The notes below the pieces were generated by a model. It had not been told where the DNA came from, ran no database searches, and saw only the letters and a list, made by a program, of their open reading frames with translations. A DNA stretch of 64,000 bases from Primula veris (Eukaryota; Streptophyta; Magnoliopsida; Ericales; Primulaceae): assembly GCA_963682055.1 (NCBI GenBank), contig OY821750.1:7380501-7444500 (forward strand), in the 5' to 3' direction. A program made the translations under genes and the position numbers. Below, one piece after another: positions 36,481-50,033 of this stretch; within the stretch, counting starts at the first letter, position 1; each line of letters opens with the position of its first letter.

Positions 36481-37017
36481 ATACTTTTTTTTTTATTTAA
36501 ATGGTGAAGAAAACACACATTTTTATTTATTAATTTTGTGAAAATAAAAATGTGGTTGAAAAAGCCTACAAAACAAATGCACAAGGTTCATCCCAAACGG
36601 GAAAAGTGCGAAAAAGGGAAATAATATAGCAAAACTTAAATACACAGACTTTAAAAAATAAAAAATAATAAATAAATTTGGTCCTCGTAATAAAGTTCCA
36701 ATAGCTGAACCAGCAGTCTTCCACTTATACTATTACCAACACACTGTTTGTCTCTCTAGCAGCTTCTTTCTTCTATGGAGAAAAACCCAACCCCTTCTTT
36801 TTTGATGGCTATAAATGGCAATTTTTTGAATTTTGACCCGATCCGACCTGCTACGGGTCGGGTAAAAGTACAACTTTATTTGGGTTAAATCGGGTCGGAT
36901 TGGGTTAAATTGGATAAAAATACAAAGTTACACAACTTAATACTCTGTCTCTCCTTTATCTCTCTCGACTACATTAGTTTCTCTCCTTATTCTATGGTAA
37001 TGCTATAGTAATGCATA

Positions 37018-37049
<32 letters not shown>

Positions 37050-37578
37050 CCGATGATTTACTAAATAAATCTTGTATACGTTAATTAATGATATTTATGG
37101 TAAATATTAATGTGTTAATTAATGAATTTAGTGATACATTATCGTCATTATTTTTAGAAGAATTTACGAAAAATAAATCATCAAATCAATCATATACATT
37201 TTTATTACATTTTTACATATAGCAATATTTTAGTTGACGAAGTTAACGAGGTCAAATTAATTCAATAAACATGAAAATGTCAAAAATAAGATTACAAAAA
37301 TTAAATAACTAAATGAATATAAAAGGGTATTTAATATCACACTAGTATTTATATATTATATTTCTAAATCAAATATTTTTTTACTTTAACATATGAGTTT
37401 TTAACAAATTCTCTTTCAAATCTTAACATTGATGAGATTTATTTTTCAAATGAAAAAAAAAAGTGCTATAAAAAAATGGGTCAAATAGATCGGGTCGGGT
37501 CAAAAATATAAAAATACAACTTTGTACCTGGATTAAGTCGGGTTTTAAATGACCCCAGCTAATTGTTATCCCTATAGG
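36481..37578. mobile_element. Insertion with hAT-like termini
   Basis: The homologous block at 29885 is continuous (GCATACCAAAAAAGC) where this copy is split between 36484 and 37764. Inside, 36809 (CTATAAATGGCAATTTT) and 37577 (complement of CTATAGGGATAACAATT) look like inverted ends. Both lead into GACCC and GGGTCGGGT-rich stretches, common in plant hAT derivatives. No transposase is present. The boundaries are tentative. Confidence 0.5.
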
Positions 37579-37763
37579 CAGGGGCGAAGCCATGATGTGT
37601 AAATGGGAGGTGCCAAAATATATGTACAAGTAACATATTTTTATGGGGGTGCCAAATCTAAACATAAAAAGAAATTGTACTAAAAAAAAATTACGTCACT
37701 TGAGATTTCTAAAATTATGGGGGGGTGCCGTGGCATCCGATCGTCCCCACTTATCTTCCCCTG
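37579..37763. mobile_element. Short hAT-type MITE
   Basis: It begins CAGGGGCGAAGCC and ends TTCCCCTG. The flanking octamers CCTATAGG (37571-37578) and CCTATATG (37764-37771) match at 7 of 8 positions. At 185 bp it has no coding capacity. Confidence 0.75.
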
Positions 37764-38051
37764 CCTATATGTACCAAAAAAGAAAACAATAATTATTTTA
37801 GATGATTAACCCAAGCGACTGGGGATATGGTGAAGGGTTGCTAATAAAGTAGTTTTGCCTGCAATCGTCAGATGATGTAATACACTATTCTTATCTGATT
37901 ATGTGCTTCGTATTTTAGTCATAGACATTGCTTTGGAAACTACTAGCTACCCCGTCCAAGCCCAAACTCACTAAGGCCGGAGCCTAGACAAAATGAGATG
38001 TAAATAATTTTTCGGGTAACCCCCGACAGATCAAACTAACTCTTTATTAAG

Positions 38052-38054
<3 letters not shown>

Positions 38055-38101
<47 letters not shown>
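38055..38101. repeat. (TA)n microsatellite
   Basis: A perfect TA dinucleotide run of about 46 bp. It lies in a stretch (about 37955-38285) that is absent from the homologous block at 30020. Confidence 0.95.
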
Positions 38102-38105
<4 letters not shown>

Positions 38106-38285
38106 CAAATGAAGTTTGAAGTCTAACGGTACAGATTAGTATAAACTATTTTGATAATTATTGTATTGGTACAAGGTTTAAAACTATTACTCAGCATTTT
38201 TATTTCACTTTTTCCTTTAATTTTAACTCCTCTAGAGCAAAACAAAACTCGTAAGCATTGGGCAACTAAAAACATCGAGCCGCCC

Positions 38286-40678
38286 CTACTACCTCGTAAA
38301 CCCATTTACAAACGGTCCAGTTCTTAATTTTACAAGGGGATATTGTTTTAGGATCAAAATAATTTCAGCTATACTACTGTTTTACATGGTATATTAATCT
38401 AAAGGGTATATAATGGGTTAAATTCATCAAATTTAACTTCATAAAACGTGCAATGTATATATATAGATTCAAATTAATAATGGTGTCCTCCTTTTGTGAA
38501 GAGAGGGAGAAGTTGAATAACGTGCATGTCAAATTTTATTTGCTTCTTTTGGTTAGCTAGATATATATGATACAAAAAGATAAATTGCATGGTAAAGATT
38601 TGAAGTCTTGATCACCATGATAAAAACTATTGTTAGTTGCACGTAGTTTTCGTACAATTAATGTTGAATATACACTTTGAATATTATGAGCAATTTTTAT
38701 TAACAAATGATAAAAGTAATATATAGTAAAAGAGAGCTTACATGAATTATCTACCCAATACTAATAGTTAGTATGAGCAGTGAGTACTGGGTATGAAATA
38801 AAGTGACTAGCTACAGCTTTTTAGTGTTTACTTCCATCGGGTAAGAAATAAATTGCATTGCTTTCGCTCTTAATATTACACCTAATTAGCTATAAATATT
38901 TTTTAATAACTAGTTTTTTCATTAAAAACCCAATATTTTGTCAATTTTATAAAGGCCCTTATTAATTGCAATTTCTATGTTTCAAATAGACCCAATAAAC
39001 TACTTCACTTGATGACATTTCATATGATAAATACAAAGCCATTTCTTTTATACCCAGAATTTGACCAGAGATGCCAACTTGAAACTAAGTTTGCTAACTG
39101 AATGTACTTAAAAACTAAGTTGATGTTATTTCATTTATAAATGAAAACGATAATGAAAAATAATATAGTGTTCGTCTATTAAGTAAACTGAACACGAACA
39201 TGCATCTATTCAGTTTGTTTAAACTCGTGTTCGTGTAACTATATATAAAGTTTGATAAAATAAAAAACTAAATTTATTAACGATGTAACAAAAACTAAAA
39301 TCACTACACAATTAATAAACTTATTTATGCTATAATAATACAAATGATATATTTGTATTATTTTGAACTTATTATGATAATTTATATCATCATACTATAT
39401 ATACAGTCACCGATTTTATCGTTAAGTGTTTAACTCGTTAAAATAATCATAAGTATGTAAAAAAATTATATAATATATAAACTTAAAGTTATATATAAAC
39501 TAATTTATCATAGTTAACAAAGTAGTAATATATGATAAAATTAAAATATATTTTAAAAAGAAAGAAAAATATTAATTTGTTCAATTATTGAATGCTTTGA
39601 AAAAAATTAGATTTTCACGAACAACTCGTGTTCGGCTCGTCAAATGTACGTTCGTATTTAAATGAACATGAACCGAACATAAACAAGGGTTTTAGTTCAT
39701 GAACTGAACATGAAGAAGGGCTTTAGTTCATGAACTGAATATGAACAAGGTATTGTTCGGTTCGTTTCGTTTTATCTACAACCCTATATATAGTGATCAT
39801 CTCCTTCTGATTTGACTCAGCTCGCCACTAGTGAACAAGGTGTGGAGGCCTATTGGTACTTAATTGGACTCAGCTCGCCACTCTGGCTCATCGCAGACTA
39901 GATTTTGATGCAGTCTGTAATGAGATGGATCTATCGAAACTTAGGGTGAACCAAATAGATCTCTTGCCTGTATCATAAAACTACACCGTTTCTTTTATTT
40001 TTGCTGCAATTTGGTTTAAACTCGGCCATTCAGTCAAAACCGAGATAATTTCATAGTAAAACATTGTATGCGCTTCATACACAATACAGGGAGTGAGAGA
40101 TCATTCAAGTAAGAGCAATGTACCCCCTTGGTGCCTTTCAAGAAAAAAATTCACCCCTTGTGCTTTTTTACAAGAAATCAAGTCAGCTTCTATTGTTCTT
40201 TGCAAATGAGATTAAATCCTATCTGAAAATTGAACAGAATTAGTAACATTCTGCCGAGCATTACTATATAGAAATTCTACATTTGTAATTCAATTTCTCC
40301 AATTATCCAAGTTTAAGGAGTCAGTTTCAAATAAGATACCAGTCGAGCCCAAAATATAGCACACCGGTACCAGGTAACTTTATGTATACAACATGTTATC
40401 TTCTCAATATCTAAAGTCCCAAGAAGACTACCATTATATTGTTAGTTACTTGTTCATTGCTTTCTAGGAACGTAATAAAATGACAGGAAATGAAACAATA
40501 ATTTCATAATCATAATTTGTATTGCTGTATGTTTTTTTTTCTTGACCACTCTATGGGATGTAATATCGTGTGGGAAAAAATATATTCATAATTAAAAACA
40601 TATCTCTGCATATATAATAATTGATTTTAATGACTTTTATGCTTGGGTAAGTAAATTGATTCCAAAAGGAGAGCAAGT
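38286..40678. other. Repeat block R copy, then AT-rich intergenic DNA
   Basis: 38286-38930 matches 30020-30630. Beyond it no gene is supported. Around 39160-39790 inverted GTTCGGTTCG/CGAACACGAG-type motifs and repeats of TTTAGTTCATGAACTGAA suggest a non-autonomous DNA transposon, but I could not fix its ends or a target duplication. Confidence 0.5.
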
Positions 40679-43506
40679 TTAGCTTCTACCATCAAGGCAT
40701 CGTTCCACAATGATCCTGTTTGCATCCTGAGTTAAATGAAGTCCATCAAAGAATAAGTATAACCGCTTATACGAACAAACACGTTCCTTGTTTGGTCCTG
40801 TCCATTTCTTTAATTTTTTCAAGTATTCAGGCATAGGATTTTCTTCACACGTATAATTGTTGAACCATACCCATCCACCTTCCTCAGTCTCTGCCCGTGT
40901 TCTTTTATCAGATTCTGATTGGGAAACCACTCGCCATTTATAGTAGTCTTTGCACAACCCGGTCCCATTTTTCTCAGTTGGACAACATGGCCATCTTGTT
41001 TCTTCAAAACCTGATGTTATAAATAGGAATCGATACAATTAGGTTCGTTCCTCAAAACCCGTAAGATAATAACTGATGAGCATATTTGAACTTTGTGGCC
41101 TTATCTTTAAAACTAATGCTACATCTACCTATAAAATAGTCACTTACCTGGAGAGTACATACTGATATTAATTCTTCATGATCTGGTGGTAATTTTCTTA
41201 GCAAGTACCAAACAATGTGGCCCTATAACATGGAGACTATTTATACTAATTCTTCGTCTACTGGTTTCTTTTTAGCAAGTAGTAAAGACAATTCTTAAGG
41301 ACGGAAATGCAATTCTTTTACCTCAAATGATTTTAGCTAACTGAAATAGAAGACCCATGAACATCTTAAAGGCGCAAAACGCTTTTCTAAAATTTTAATT
41401 GCAACAATCTTCTAATCTATAATTACAGTACAAGTTTTCAGCATAAACTTAATTGCCTTGAAAATTAACTTAGAGGGCCAAAGAACAAATGAACAATGAT
41501 TATTTTATGTTCAATACAAAATAGTAGAGATGTAGAGGTAGAGATTGAAACTAAAGCTAGACTAACCATAATTAGCTGGAGTCTTAATCATGTTCTTAAT
41601 GAGAGAAAATACTCTTGCAGTAATAAGTTGTGAACCGTCGAGCTCCTTTCTTAATTCCTTGAGCTTGACTTCCAGCTTGTTGTTAAATTTTGAAACCATG
41701 TCGTTTATATTTTCTGCGCATCTGCCTCTTGGTTTCAGTTTCTCGATCACATATGGAAAGCAACCCAATGGACCAATCTGGAAAATTACCATTTTTCTTG
41801 CACCGAGCTTTTGTAATTCCTAAAATAAATATTAGAATATGTCCAGGTTAAAGTTAGACGTAAGCCATTTTGTAAATGTCGAGCATTAAGGAGACTTGAT
41901 TGGGACGTACTTACCTTTAGATAGTCACCGTATTGATCAACAAGAAGAGCGGAAAATTCATCACCATTGTAGCGATTGCTTGTGTTATAATAATCAGGCT
42001 GGAGATAGTTGTGAATGTAGTCACTTGACCCAATATTTATTAGAAATATCGATTTCGACAAATGTTTTGCTAGTTTTTCTTTGGCTGGGTATCTCTCGTT
42101 CAAGTCCTTCTGCACGTATTCCTTGAAAGCTCTGATTTGGTTTTTGAAACAGAAGTTCTTACCCTGCAAAATGATTGACACTTCATAATAAAAAACAACC
42201 AAAGAAGTTATGATATTAAGCAATCCTACGAATAAAGTTGGGCCCTTACTAGGATCATGCTGATAACGAGGTCAATTTTTTTTTCTTTTGTTAAATTTCT
42301 TAACCGAATATAAGGTTATTAGACCTAGCAATGGGTCACCCAACAAAACCATCGCCTATTTTGACAGCACGTGCATGAAATTTCAAAAAGGATCGTAGAT
42401 CGCTTCCTACCACTGGATCTAATGAAATCTTTCCACACTTGAGGGATGTTTTTACCTCTTTTTTATGCATCTTTTGTTTTCGGAAGTTTTAATATTTTCA
42501 AATTTTATGCATCTTGATTACATCAAATAACTTTGAGGTTGTTTAATTATATGATTTCAGAACAGACAATATATACACACATATATATCAATATGTCTAC
42601 ATTCTTTATACATGCATTTTATAAAAATAAAAATAGTATATGCTTATTCTTACAAACGCAGTTCCTGTTTCTGGGATGATACCGGCTGAGGCAGATGCAA
42701 AATTAGCTCCGAACCCAGTGAGATTGAGTGATCGACCTACATGATGACGTGACTTCAGTCAAGAATAGAGAAACAAGCCTATATGCATCATATATAATTC
42801 ATAGGGAAGGGAATGATCTAGGTTCTAACATGAATCATTTCAAAACCTAAAAAAATCAAGTTATCATCTGACTCAATAACAATTTGAAGGGCCAATATGT
42901 AAGAAATATATTATAAGGGAATTTAGATGCAAAATAAAAAAACGTTGGCAAATTTAATAGAATAACACACATTTTTCACTAGAAATATTAGGATTTGTTT
43001 CTTTAATTAATTAACCCCCAAGCAAATAAATTAAAAGTAGAATTCGTCTCATCAAAACTAAAATCACAAGCATTTTTTTCTATGTACGATCGTATTTAGC
43101 CTTTATAATGTGTACTGAAAAAAGTATGATTTTTCAAAAGACTTAATAGAGAATGAAAAATCATACATGCATCATATTCATAGGCAAGGGAATAATCTTG
43201 GTTTTAATATGAATCAAATCAAGACCTCAAAACCTCAAGTAAGCTTGAAAACTGACCAAAAAGTTCTGGAATTGTTTTTCCATTTGTGAATCTAGGATCC
43301 TTGATATGCTGGCAAGATGAACCGTATGGAAAATGACCAGCACTCATCCATGAATCTTGATCACTTGATTTAAAACCACTTTGAAAATTAGAATCTCCAA
43401 AAACATATATTTTTGATTCTGGAATTTCGTCTCCATGAATTAGGGTTAGCAACACAAACAGTACATGGAAATGAAAGAGAATATTATATAACAATGGGGC
43501 CAACAT
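40679..43506 (-). CDS. GDSL esterase/lipase, 388 aa, five exons
   Basis: Minus-strand exons are 43506-43257, 42736-42654, 42163-41915, 41819-41567 and 41010-40679. All have GT-AG introns and compatible phases, ending TAA at 40681-40679. A signal peptide (about 1-25) predicts secretion. Block I is VFGDSNFQSG with nucleophile Ser39, block II GANFASASAG, and the C-terminal FDGLHLTQ carries Asp367 and His370. The block III Gly-x-Asn-Asp motif reads GSSD (Ser158 where the oxyanion-hole Asn is usual). The region between exon 1 and block II is about 20 residues shorter than usual. Family members hydrolyse or transfer acyl esters in the apoplast. Loss of the Asn makes normal hydrolysis doubtful. Start chosen at ATG 43506. 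Confidence 0.9.
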
Positions 43507-44781
43507 CACTATTAGCTATATTAATGTGTTACCAAATCTTCCAAGTAACTTACAGAAAGAAGGAAGAACATTTATATAGATTACAATAACTAATAGTTAA
43601 GGAGGTTCTTAAGCATACTTGAAACATCCATTTTGATCTTTAAGTGCAAACAATCAATATGTACTCGGATTGGCCGGCCGTTTAATTTCTTTATTTACCC
43701 GTAAGTAACACCCGATCCAAAATTAAATATATTGTTTACTTCTTCCCCAAACGTATTCACAAACTTTTGTTCATGATGCACAAAATTGAAGACCAAATTT
43801 GTAAATATGGTGTTCACAAGTAGTAGTCCATTGTCCCGATCGCATTTTGGTCTTTCGTAGACTCTATATACAAATAGCGGTACATCAGATTAACACTAAA
43901 TGAAAATAAATGGTGTCTCTTCTATGTTTTTTTTCAACTTTATTGAACATCCATGTTATAAAAAAAAAGCGGTATTTAACTCTTTTTTTTTTTGCTTTCT
44001 TTTTGCTACATACTAATAACTAAATATCTATATCACCATTAAAAATTCTATTACAAATCAAATCCAATTTATTACCAATTAACTTGATATGTTTTTTTTC
44101 CAACCCTTATTTGATATTAACACAATAAAAAAGTTACTCCAGACCAAAGAAAATGTAACAAAAAAAATTAAGGAATTTTAGAACTAAGCTTTAGCGATTT
44201 TACTAAAAGCATAACATAATGGAGAGATATCTTTTACACTCTCTCTCATAGATTGATATATGTGCACTCTCTTTTTGTTGTGAATTTGTCGCTTAATCGT
44301 CAAAATGATGGTTAATGATAGCGGTAATTTCCTATAGTCACACTTATTATACTTAATAGACAATAAGTCATAGTGCCATCTTACGTTCCCTAATTAGACA
44401 CAGTTTTTAAACTTCAACTAAATTACAAAATCGTCCTTACTTAACCCAAAAATGAAAATAAAAATATCACTTTTCAATTTGGTCTATTAAAGATAAGTTT
44501 TGTCACTTAATATTGGTCTATTAGACAAAAGTTTTTTTTTTTATCAATAAAACAAAACCGGAATAAATTATACATGCAGAAAAGTTATTATAAGGTGATT
44601 CATGTATATAAATCAACTGAAAGTGGCTATAGCTCACCATATAATACTAACATAAAATTGACTATAGCTCAGTACATAATGCATAGTGCTGCGTCTAAAC
44701 TCCATATACTTCAGGTTAAAATGCAAAAAAGTTAACTTTAAACTAAAAAAACCACCATAGTTCACGTTTATATATTTACTT
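43507..44781. other. Intergenic, upstream of the GDSL gene
   Basis: AT-rich sequence without a supported gene. It should contain the promoter of the minus-strand GDSL gene. A run GATTGGCCGGCCGTTT near 43669 is the only GC-rich patch. Confidence 0.5.
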
Positions 44782-44850
44782 GCCAAGTGTGGAGCGGATA
44801 ACTGCTAAAAGCATCTAAGTAGTAAGCCCACCCGAAGATGAGTGCTCTCC
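44782..44850 (+). other. Nuclear insertion of plastid 23S rRNA fragment (NUPT)
   Basis: About 69 bp (GCCAAGTGTGGAGCGGATAA through AGATGAGTGCTCTCC) match from memory the 3' part of plant chloroplast 23S rRNA, just upstream of the 4.5S region, with about two differences. Flanking sequence is not plastid-like, so it is a short transferred piece and not a functional rRNA gene. Confidence 0.85.
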
Positions 44851-46059
44851 AAATGGTTTGATGTGAGATTTTTCAAGAATTCTTAAATTGAAAAAAGAAT
44901 TTCAAATCCGTCTTGATAAGAACCACCCTCGGTTTTGGTGCAAACTCTCATACCATTCTTAAAAGTCACCTCCTATGTAAGTGCATAAGGATATAGTCCG
45001 ATCAAAAGGACATATGCATAAGTTCTAGAGACCATACGTACATAGCCAAACAAAACAACCTTACAGTTGATTTGACAAGCATAGTTCAATAGCATATGCA
45101 ATAGTAGAGACCCGGATGGATTCCAACCACTGCATTACCCACCTAAAGCCCTGCAAGAATTTTTACCATTTCAAGCGTACAAATCTTCACAATCGCTAGG
45201 TGCGTGCACATTTTGATCTACGACATGCTACTATATTTATTCAATCTAATTTTTAATTAGTTATTAAAAAAAGCAACCAAATAAACCGTAAGTACATAGC
45301 CAAACAACTTTACAGTTGATTTGACAAGTTACATCTAAATGTATAAAACATTACGTTCTACTCCTCAATAATGAATTCCTAACTAATAACTATTGACAAT
45401 AAAAATTTAGCAGAAGCAAGTAAGGTGACAACGTTTAGATAACAATAATTTACTTTTTCAAAACATTTGGTATATATCTGAATTTTTTCTTATAGTGCGA
45501 GTATTGGTGCTAATTAAGTAAAAGCAACATTGTCCGGTAACTGTATTAATTTGAATCATAAAAATATGTAATAAACTATGTCATGGACATAATATCAAAA
45601 AGTAATGAACATAAACTCAGTCGCTATAAAATTGACCATCATCATATATAGCGTTCAAATTAAAACCCTTCAAACCAAGTGCAAAACGTAGCTACAATTA
45701 CAAATATCATACAACTATTTTTCAATTACTTAGTAACTGATAATTTTCAACAAAATACTAATCTAACCAACAGCCACAATCATCAGTTTCTTGGATGATT
45801 CGTTTAACATAATACCAGAGGACTCCTTACAAACTTTTATCTTACATGTTCATAAACCCACAGATCAAACTTTATCCAATACTTTTATTGTAGTGTCAAC
45901 CCAATCCGCCACCCTAAGCCATCGTGGTACTAAGTGTGGCCTCATTGGAGGCCGACCATACACCTCTCTCCGCTGTCACGGTCGAGAGAGAGGATCGATC
46001 TAGAGAGAGTAGGAGATGATCGGTCGAGATTAAGGGTTTTTGTTCTAAACCGTTAATCA
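44851..46059. other. Intergenic, nothing recognised
   Basis: AT-rich. The phrase ACATAGCCAAACAA...TTACAGTTGATTTGACAAG occurs twice (about 45040 and 45293). The open frame at 45791-46003 has no recognisable motif. Confidence 0.4.
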
Positions 46060-46894
46060 AAGTGTCTCCGACAACCAACATGACAAGTGTATCCGCCTCA
46101 TGAAATTTTTATGGCTACGCAATGAAAAAAGAGAAAATTATTGTTTACTACACCAATCTATTGGTGGTTAAGAATTTGTATGCTCACCTTACAAAATTAA
46201 TAATTTACATACTCATTTATAAGAGATCTATAAATCAACATATTTTAGTTGATTTATGTTAACTTTTTAAGAGAATTTTGGTCACGTGTGACCACATGAC
46301 CACTTCCAGTTATGATTTAAAGGTAAAAATAATCAAACAAATGAGTTACAGCAAATGGTGATATGGATAAGAATTGCCAATAAAGTATTGTTTTGCCTAC
46401 AATGATTGGATTATGTATTAGACTATTACTTATCTGAATACGTGCTTCGTATTATAGTTAAAGGACATTGCTTTTAAAAACTATTACCTCGTAAACCCAT
46501 ATACGTACAAACGGTCTAATATTAGTTTTGATAAAATTACAATTAAGGAAATGTGTTTTAAACCAATTTAAAGTTGTAATTTCAGCTACACTGCTGTTTT
46601 ACATGGTATATTAATCTAAAGGGTAAACAATGGGTTTAAATTCATCAACTTTAACTTCGACGTGCAATGTGCCAATGTATAAGATTCAAATTAATAATGG
46701 TATCCTCTTTTATGTGGAGAGAGGAAGAAGTTTAATAACGTGCATGTCAAATTTTGTTTCTTCTTTAGGTTAGCTAGATATATATGATACAAAAAGATAA
46801 AATTGCATGGTAAAGATGTGAAGTCTTGATCACCATGATACACACTCTCTTGTTAGTTCCACGTATTTTTCGTACAATTAATGTTGGATTTACA

Positions 46895-48778
46895 TGTACC
46901 ATTCCGGATTTTTATAAATGGTTTTATTTATGATTTAATTAATCCAAAAAACGTTTTATACAATTTTTAGCCAAAAACTGAAACTCTTCCGAAAAACTTT
47001 ATTTTAAAAACTTGTTACTAATTTTATAAATAAAAATGACCCAATAGTTTTGTTTCTAAACATTTGTTATTTTGAGCCGTAAAATAATAGTTTTGATTTT
47101 TAGTTAACTTTTAGAATTTCGGGGACCAAATAGTTCGCTTTCCCAAACTCTCTCAAAACAGTTTGCTAAACCTCTTTTCAGCCCATTTTTTAAAACAGTA
47201 AACCTAAAACCACCAAAAACAAAGAGAGAAAAGAGAGAGAGGAGAGATTCCAAAGCTTACGAATAAGAAAAAGAAACCACTTTGGCGGGTTTTTATCGGA
47301 AACATCTCCTCTACGCACTAAGTTAACGGGGGTTATCCATTGCGACTAGACGAGGGTGTATGTTAGGGTTATGTCTTGCGTTTATTTTAAATTTGGGGGT
47401 TTTTCCTTTTATCTCAATTATGTTCTTAAATTGTTAATTGAGTTTTATTTGTTGCACTTTTAATTCACTTATTTGAATTGGAGAAGTTGAGAATTTAGAA
47501 ATATTAATTTCGAATTAATGATAATATGGTTGGGTTTGCGTGTTTTTATGAGTTGATTATGTGATATTATAGTTGTTGATTAAATTTGGTAAATTATTGT
47601 TGAATAAAGATGAGTTGTACTTTACGCATATAAGGTGTTTGTTAAAATGGCTAAATGAGATTTTATGTTGTTGGAGTTGTTTGGCTAGTTGTGAATCTAG
47701 CACCTATGCTTATGTGTTTTATTGTATTACGTTAAAGTGACGTTTGAGAATGCTAGTATTTGAGAATGTGATTTTGTTGAGAATGTGATAATTGAATGGT
47801 TTAATATTATTGGCTGAGGCCTTGTGATTTATTTATTGACAATGGTGTATTTCTCTTCCTATACCGGGGACATAAGACGAGCCGAGTGGTATAGGAAATG
47901 ACTCGTCCTACGGAGTGGGGCGAGTGGCGTGAAGAGCTTCAAGTGCGCACTTTAAATATTTATTTGTTGGCAATGGTCTATTTCTCTTCCTATACCGGGG
48001 GCATAAGACGAGCAGAGGGGTATAGAGAATGACCTACCATACTGATTGGGGTAGGTGACGTGAGAGGTCCATGTGTGTTATTTTATATGTTGGCAATGGT
48101 CTATGTCTCTTCCTATACCGGGGACATAAGACGAGACGAGGGGTATAGGAAATGACTCGTCTTACGGACTGGGGCGAGTGACGTGAGAGGTCCATGTTTG
48201 CTATAGATGTGTATTGGAGTTACTTAATTTATTTCGTTGTACGATGTTATTGTATTTCTTTTTATACGTTGTTATCGTAGTTGTTGTTTGCGAGTTCTTG
48301 CATTTATGGGATGGAGTGACGGTATCTTGTGTGGTGCCGTCCCGTCTATGTATGTGCATGGGACTCACCGTTACAGTTTTGTCTTTCAGGTACAACTTAG
48401 GTTGAGGCGTTTGGATATGAGAATTAGCAAAGTATCGCATGGGTTCGGAGCTTCTTTGAATCGTTTTCTTTTACTTAGACTATTTTTGAGTTTGGGTTCG
48501 GGACTTCTTTGAATCGTTTTCTTTTACTTAGACTATTTTTGATTTGTAGCCTACGGGCAAATTACTTTCGTTTGTTTTCTTTTTATATAACTTTGTTAAA
48601 ACCATCTCGTCTTGTAGCCGTGTTTGACAAACATTTTTATTTATTCGTTTAATTGTTATTTTACCTCGCAAGTTGTTTTTCTTTTAAAAGTTAAATTTTG
48701 TACCAACAGGTTTTTTTTTTTCTTTTTGTTCAAAAAGTCACGCCTTTATATCCGTTTTTTGGATTTTGGGGCGTGACA
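46895..48778 (+). mobile_element. Solo LTR of a Tekay-like Ty3/gypsy chromovirus
   Basis: The ends are TGTACCATTCCGG and GGGGCGTGACA, 1884 bp, with flanks TTACA (46890-46894) and GTACA (48779-48783). The empty site in the homologous block at about 30949 reads GGATGTACACTTTG, proving a GTACA duplication with one later change. The sequence aligns along its length with 18052-21260, including the three-unit internal array, and lacks the Sirevirus LTR, so it shows that empty site at about 48266. Confidence 0.93.
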
Positions 48779-50033
48779 GTACACTTTGAATATTATGAGC
48801 AATTTACCTACAAAGAATAAAGGTAATGAATAGTAAATGAGAGCTCACATCACTACCCAGTACTAATAGTTAATTATGAGCAGGGGGTGGCGATGAATTA
48901 AGGAGACTACAACTTTCTAGGGGTTTATTATATTTTGTACCTTTTTTCTTCACTTGTTTCTCTTTTGGAGATTGGTTTCTTAATTTATTTATATTTACCT
49001 TGGTTTCTTATTTTTAACTTTTTTTTTTCTTTTTTGGTTTAATTTTCAATCGCCGAAACTTGAACACGTGGCTTTTATGCTATGGGTTTTCTAAGAGTTT
49101 GGAAAAAAAAGTCAAAACTAGTCAAAATTGACCAAAAAGGAAAAAAAGTAGAAAACAAGATAGAAAAAAGAAAAATTAAGAAATGAAGGTATAAAAGAGA
49201 AAAAAGTGAAGATACGAAGGTATAAAACCCGCTTTCTAGCTAGTGTTTACTTTTTGAGGAGTATCGGATAAGAAATAAATCGTGGTGCTTTCGCTCTTAT
49301 TAGTAATAGTCTAATACCCAAGCTAGAAATACTTTGACGACAGTTTTCAATTTCAAAAATATTTAAATTGAAACTCAAAATTTGATTTACATACAAAAAA
49401 TTGAACATGGGTAGATCTATGAATTGAAGGAAAAGATGACACATGTATTGTAACTTTCAATTTTTCACTTTTCATACATTAATAGTATAGATATATATAG
49501 CGATAGAGTAGTAGAGAAAGTAGAACGAAGGTCGCCATAACGTTATTGTCAGAGAACAAAGAGATCTCACCGAGCGACGGAGATCACAGCTAGATCTAGA
49601 TTGATATATACATATGGATATATATAGAGAGAGTCGCATATGGATAGAGAGGTAGACATTGACACAAGCAACAAGGAAGATAGAGTGAGGCCAGTCTATC
49701 GTTGAGTTCTGACTCCGTCGGTGGCGGTGACGGTGACGGAGATTGTTTTTTCCGATGAAGCAATTGGGGTCGTAGTAGACCTAATTTCTAAAGATAGAGA
49801 AAGTGTAATGGGTTAATGAGTCGAAACATAAGCAGTTAAGTGGAAGAAAAAAGTTTGGGTAGGTGTTATCAGGAAGAATTTTTGAATATAGTGGCACTTT
49901 ACTTTATAATAAATTTATGGTAATTTTGCAATTATTCGGAATATAAAACAGTAAAAAAATTTGAAAGATAAAATATTTTTTTAGTTCTCCTAATAATATT
50001 TATTTTTAAGTCAATTACGTATTGGGAAGATAT

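Noticed and set aside
39160..39790. Complete hAT element
   Set aside because: Internal inverted motifs are suggestive, but no paired ends or 8-bp duplication could be fixed.
44782..44850. Functional rRNA gene
   Set aside because: Only about 69 bp of plastid 23S sequence with non-plastid flanks.
45791..46003. 70-aa frame
   Set aside because: No known motif, no codon signal, and no homologous copy supporting it.
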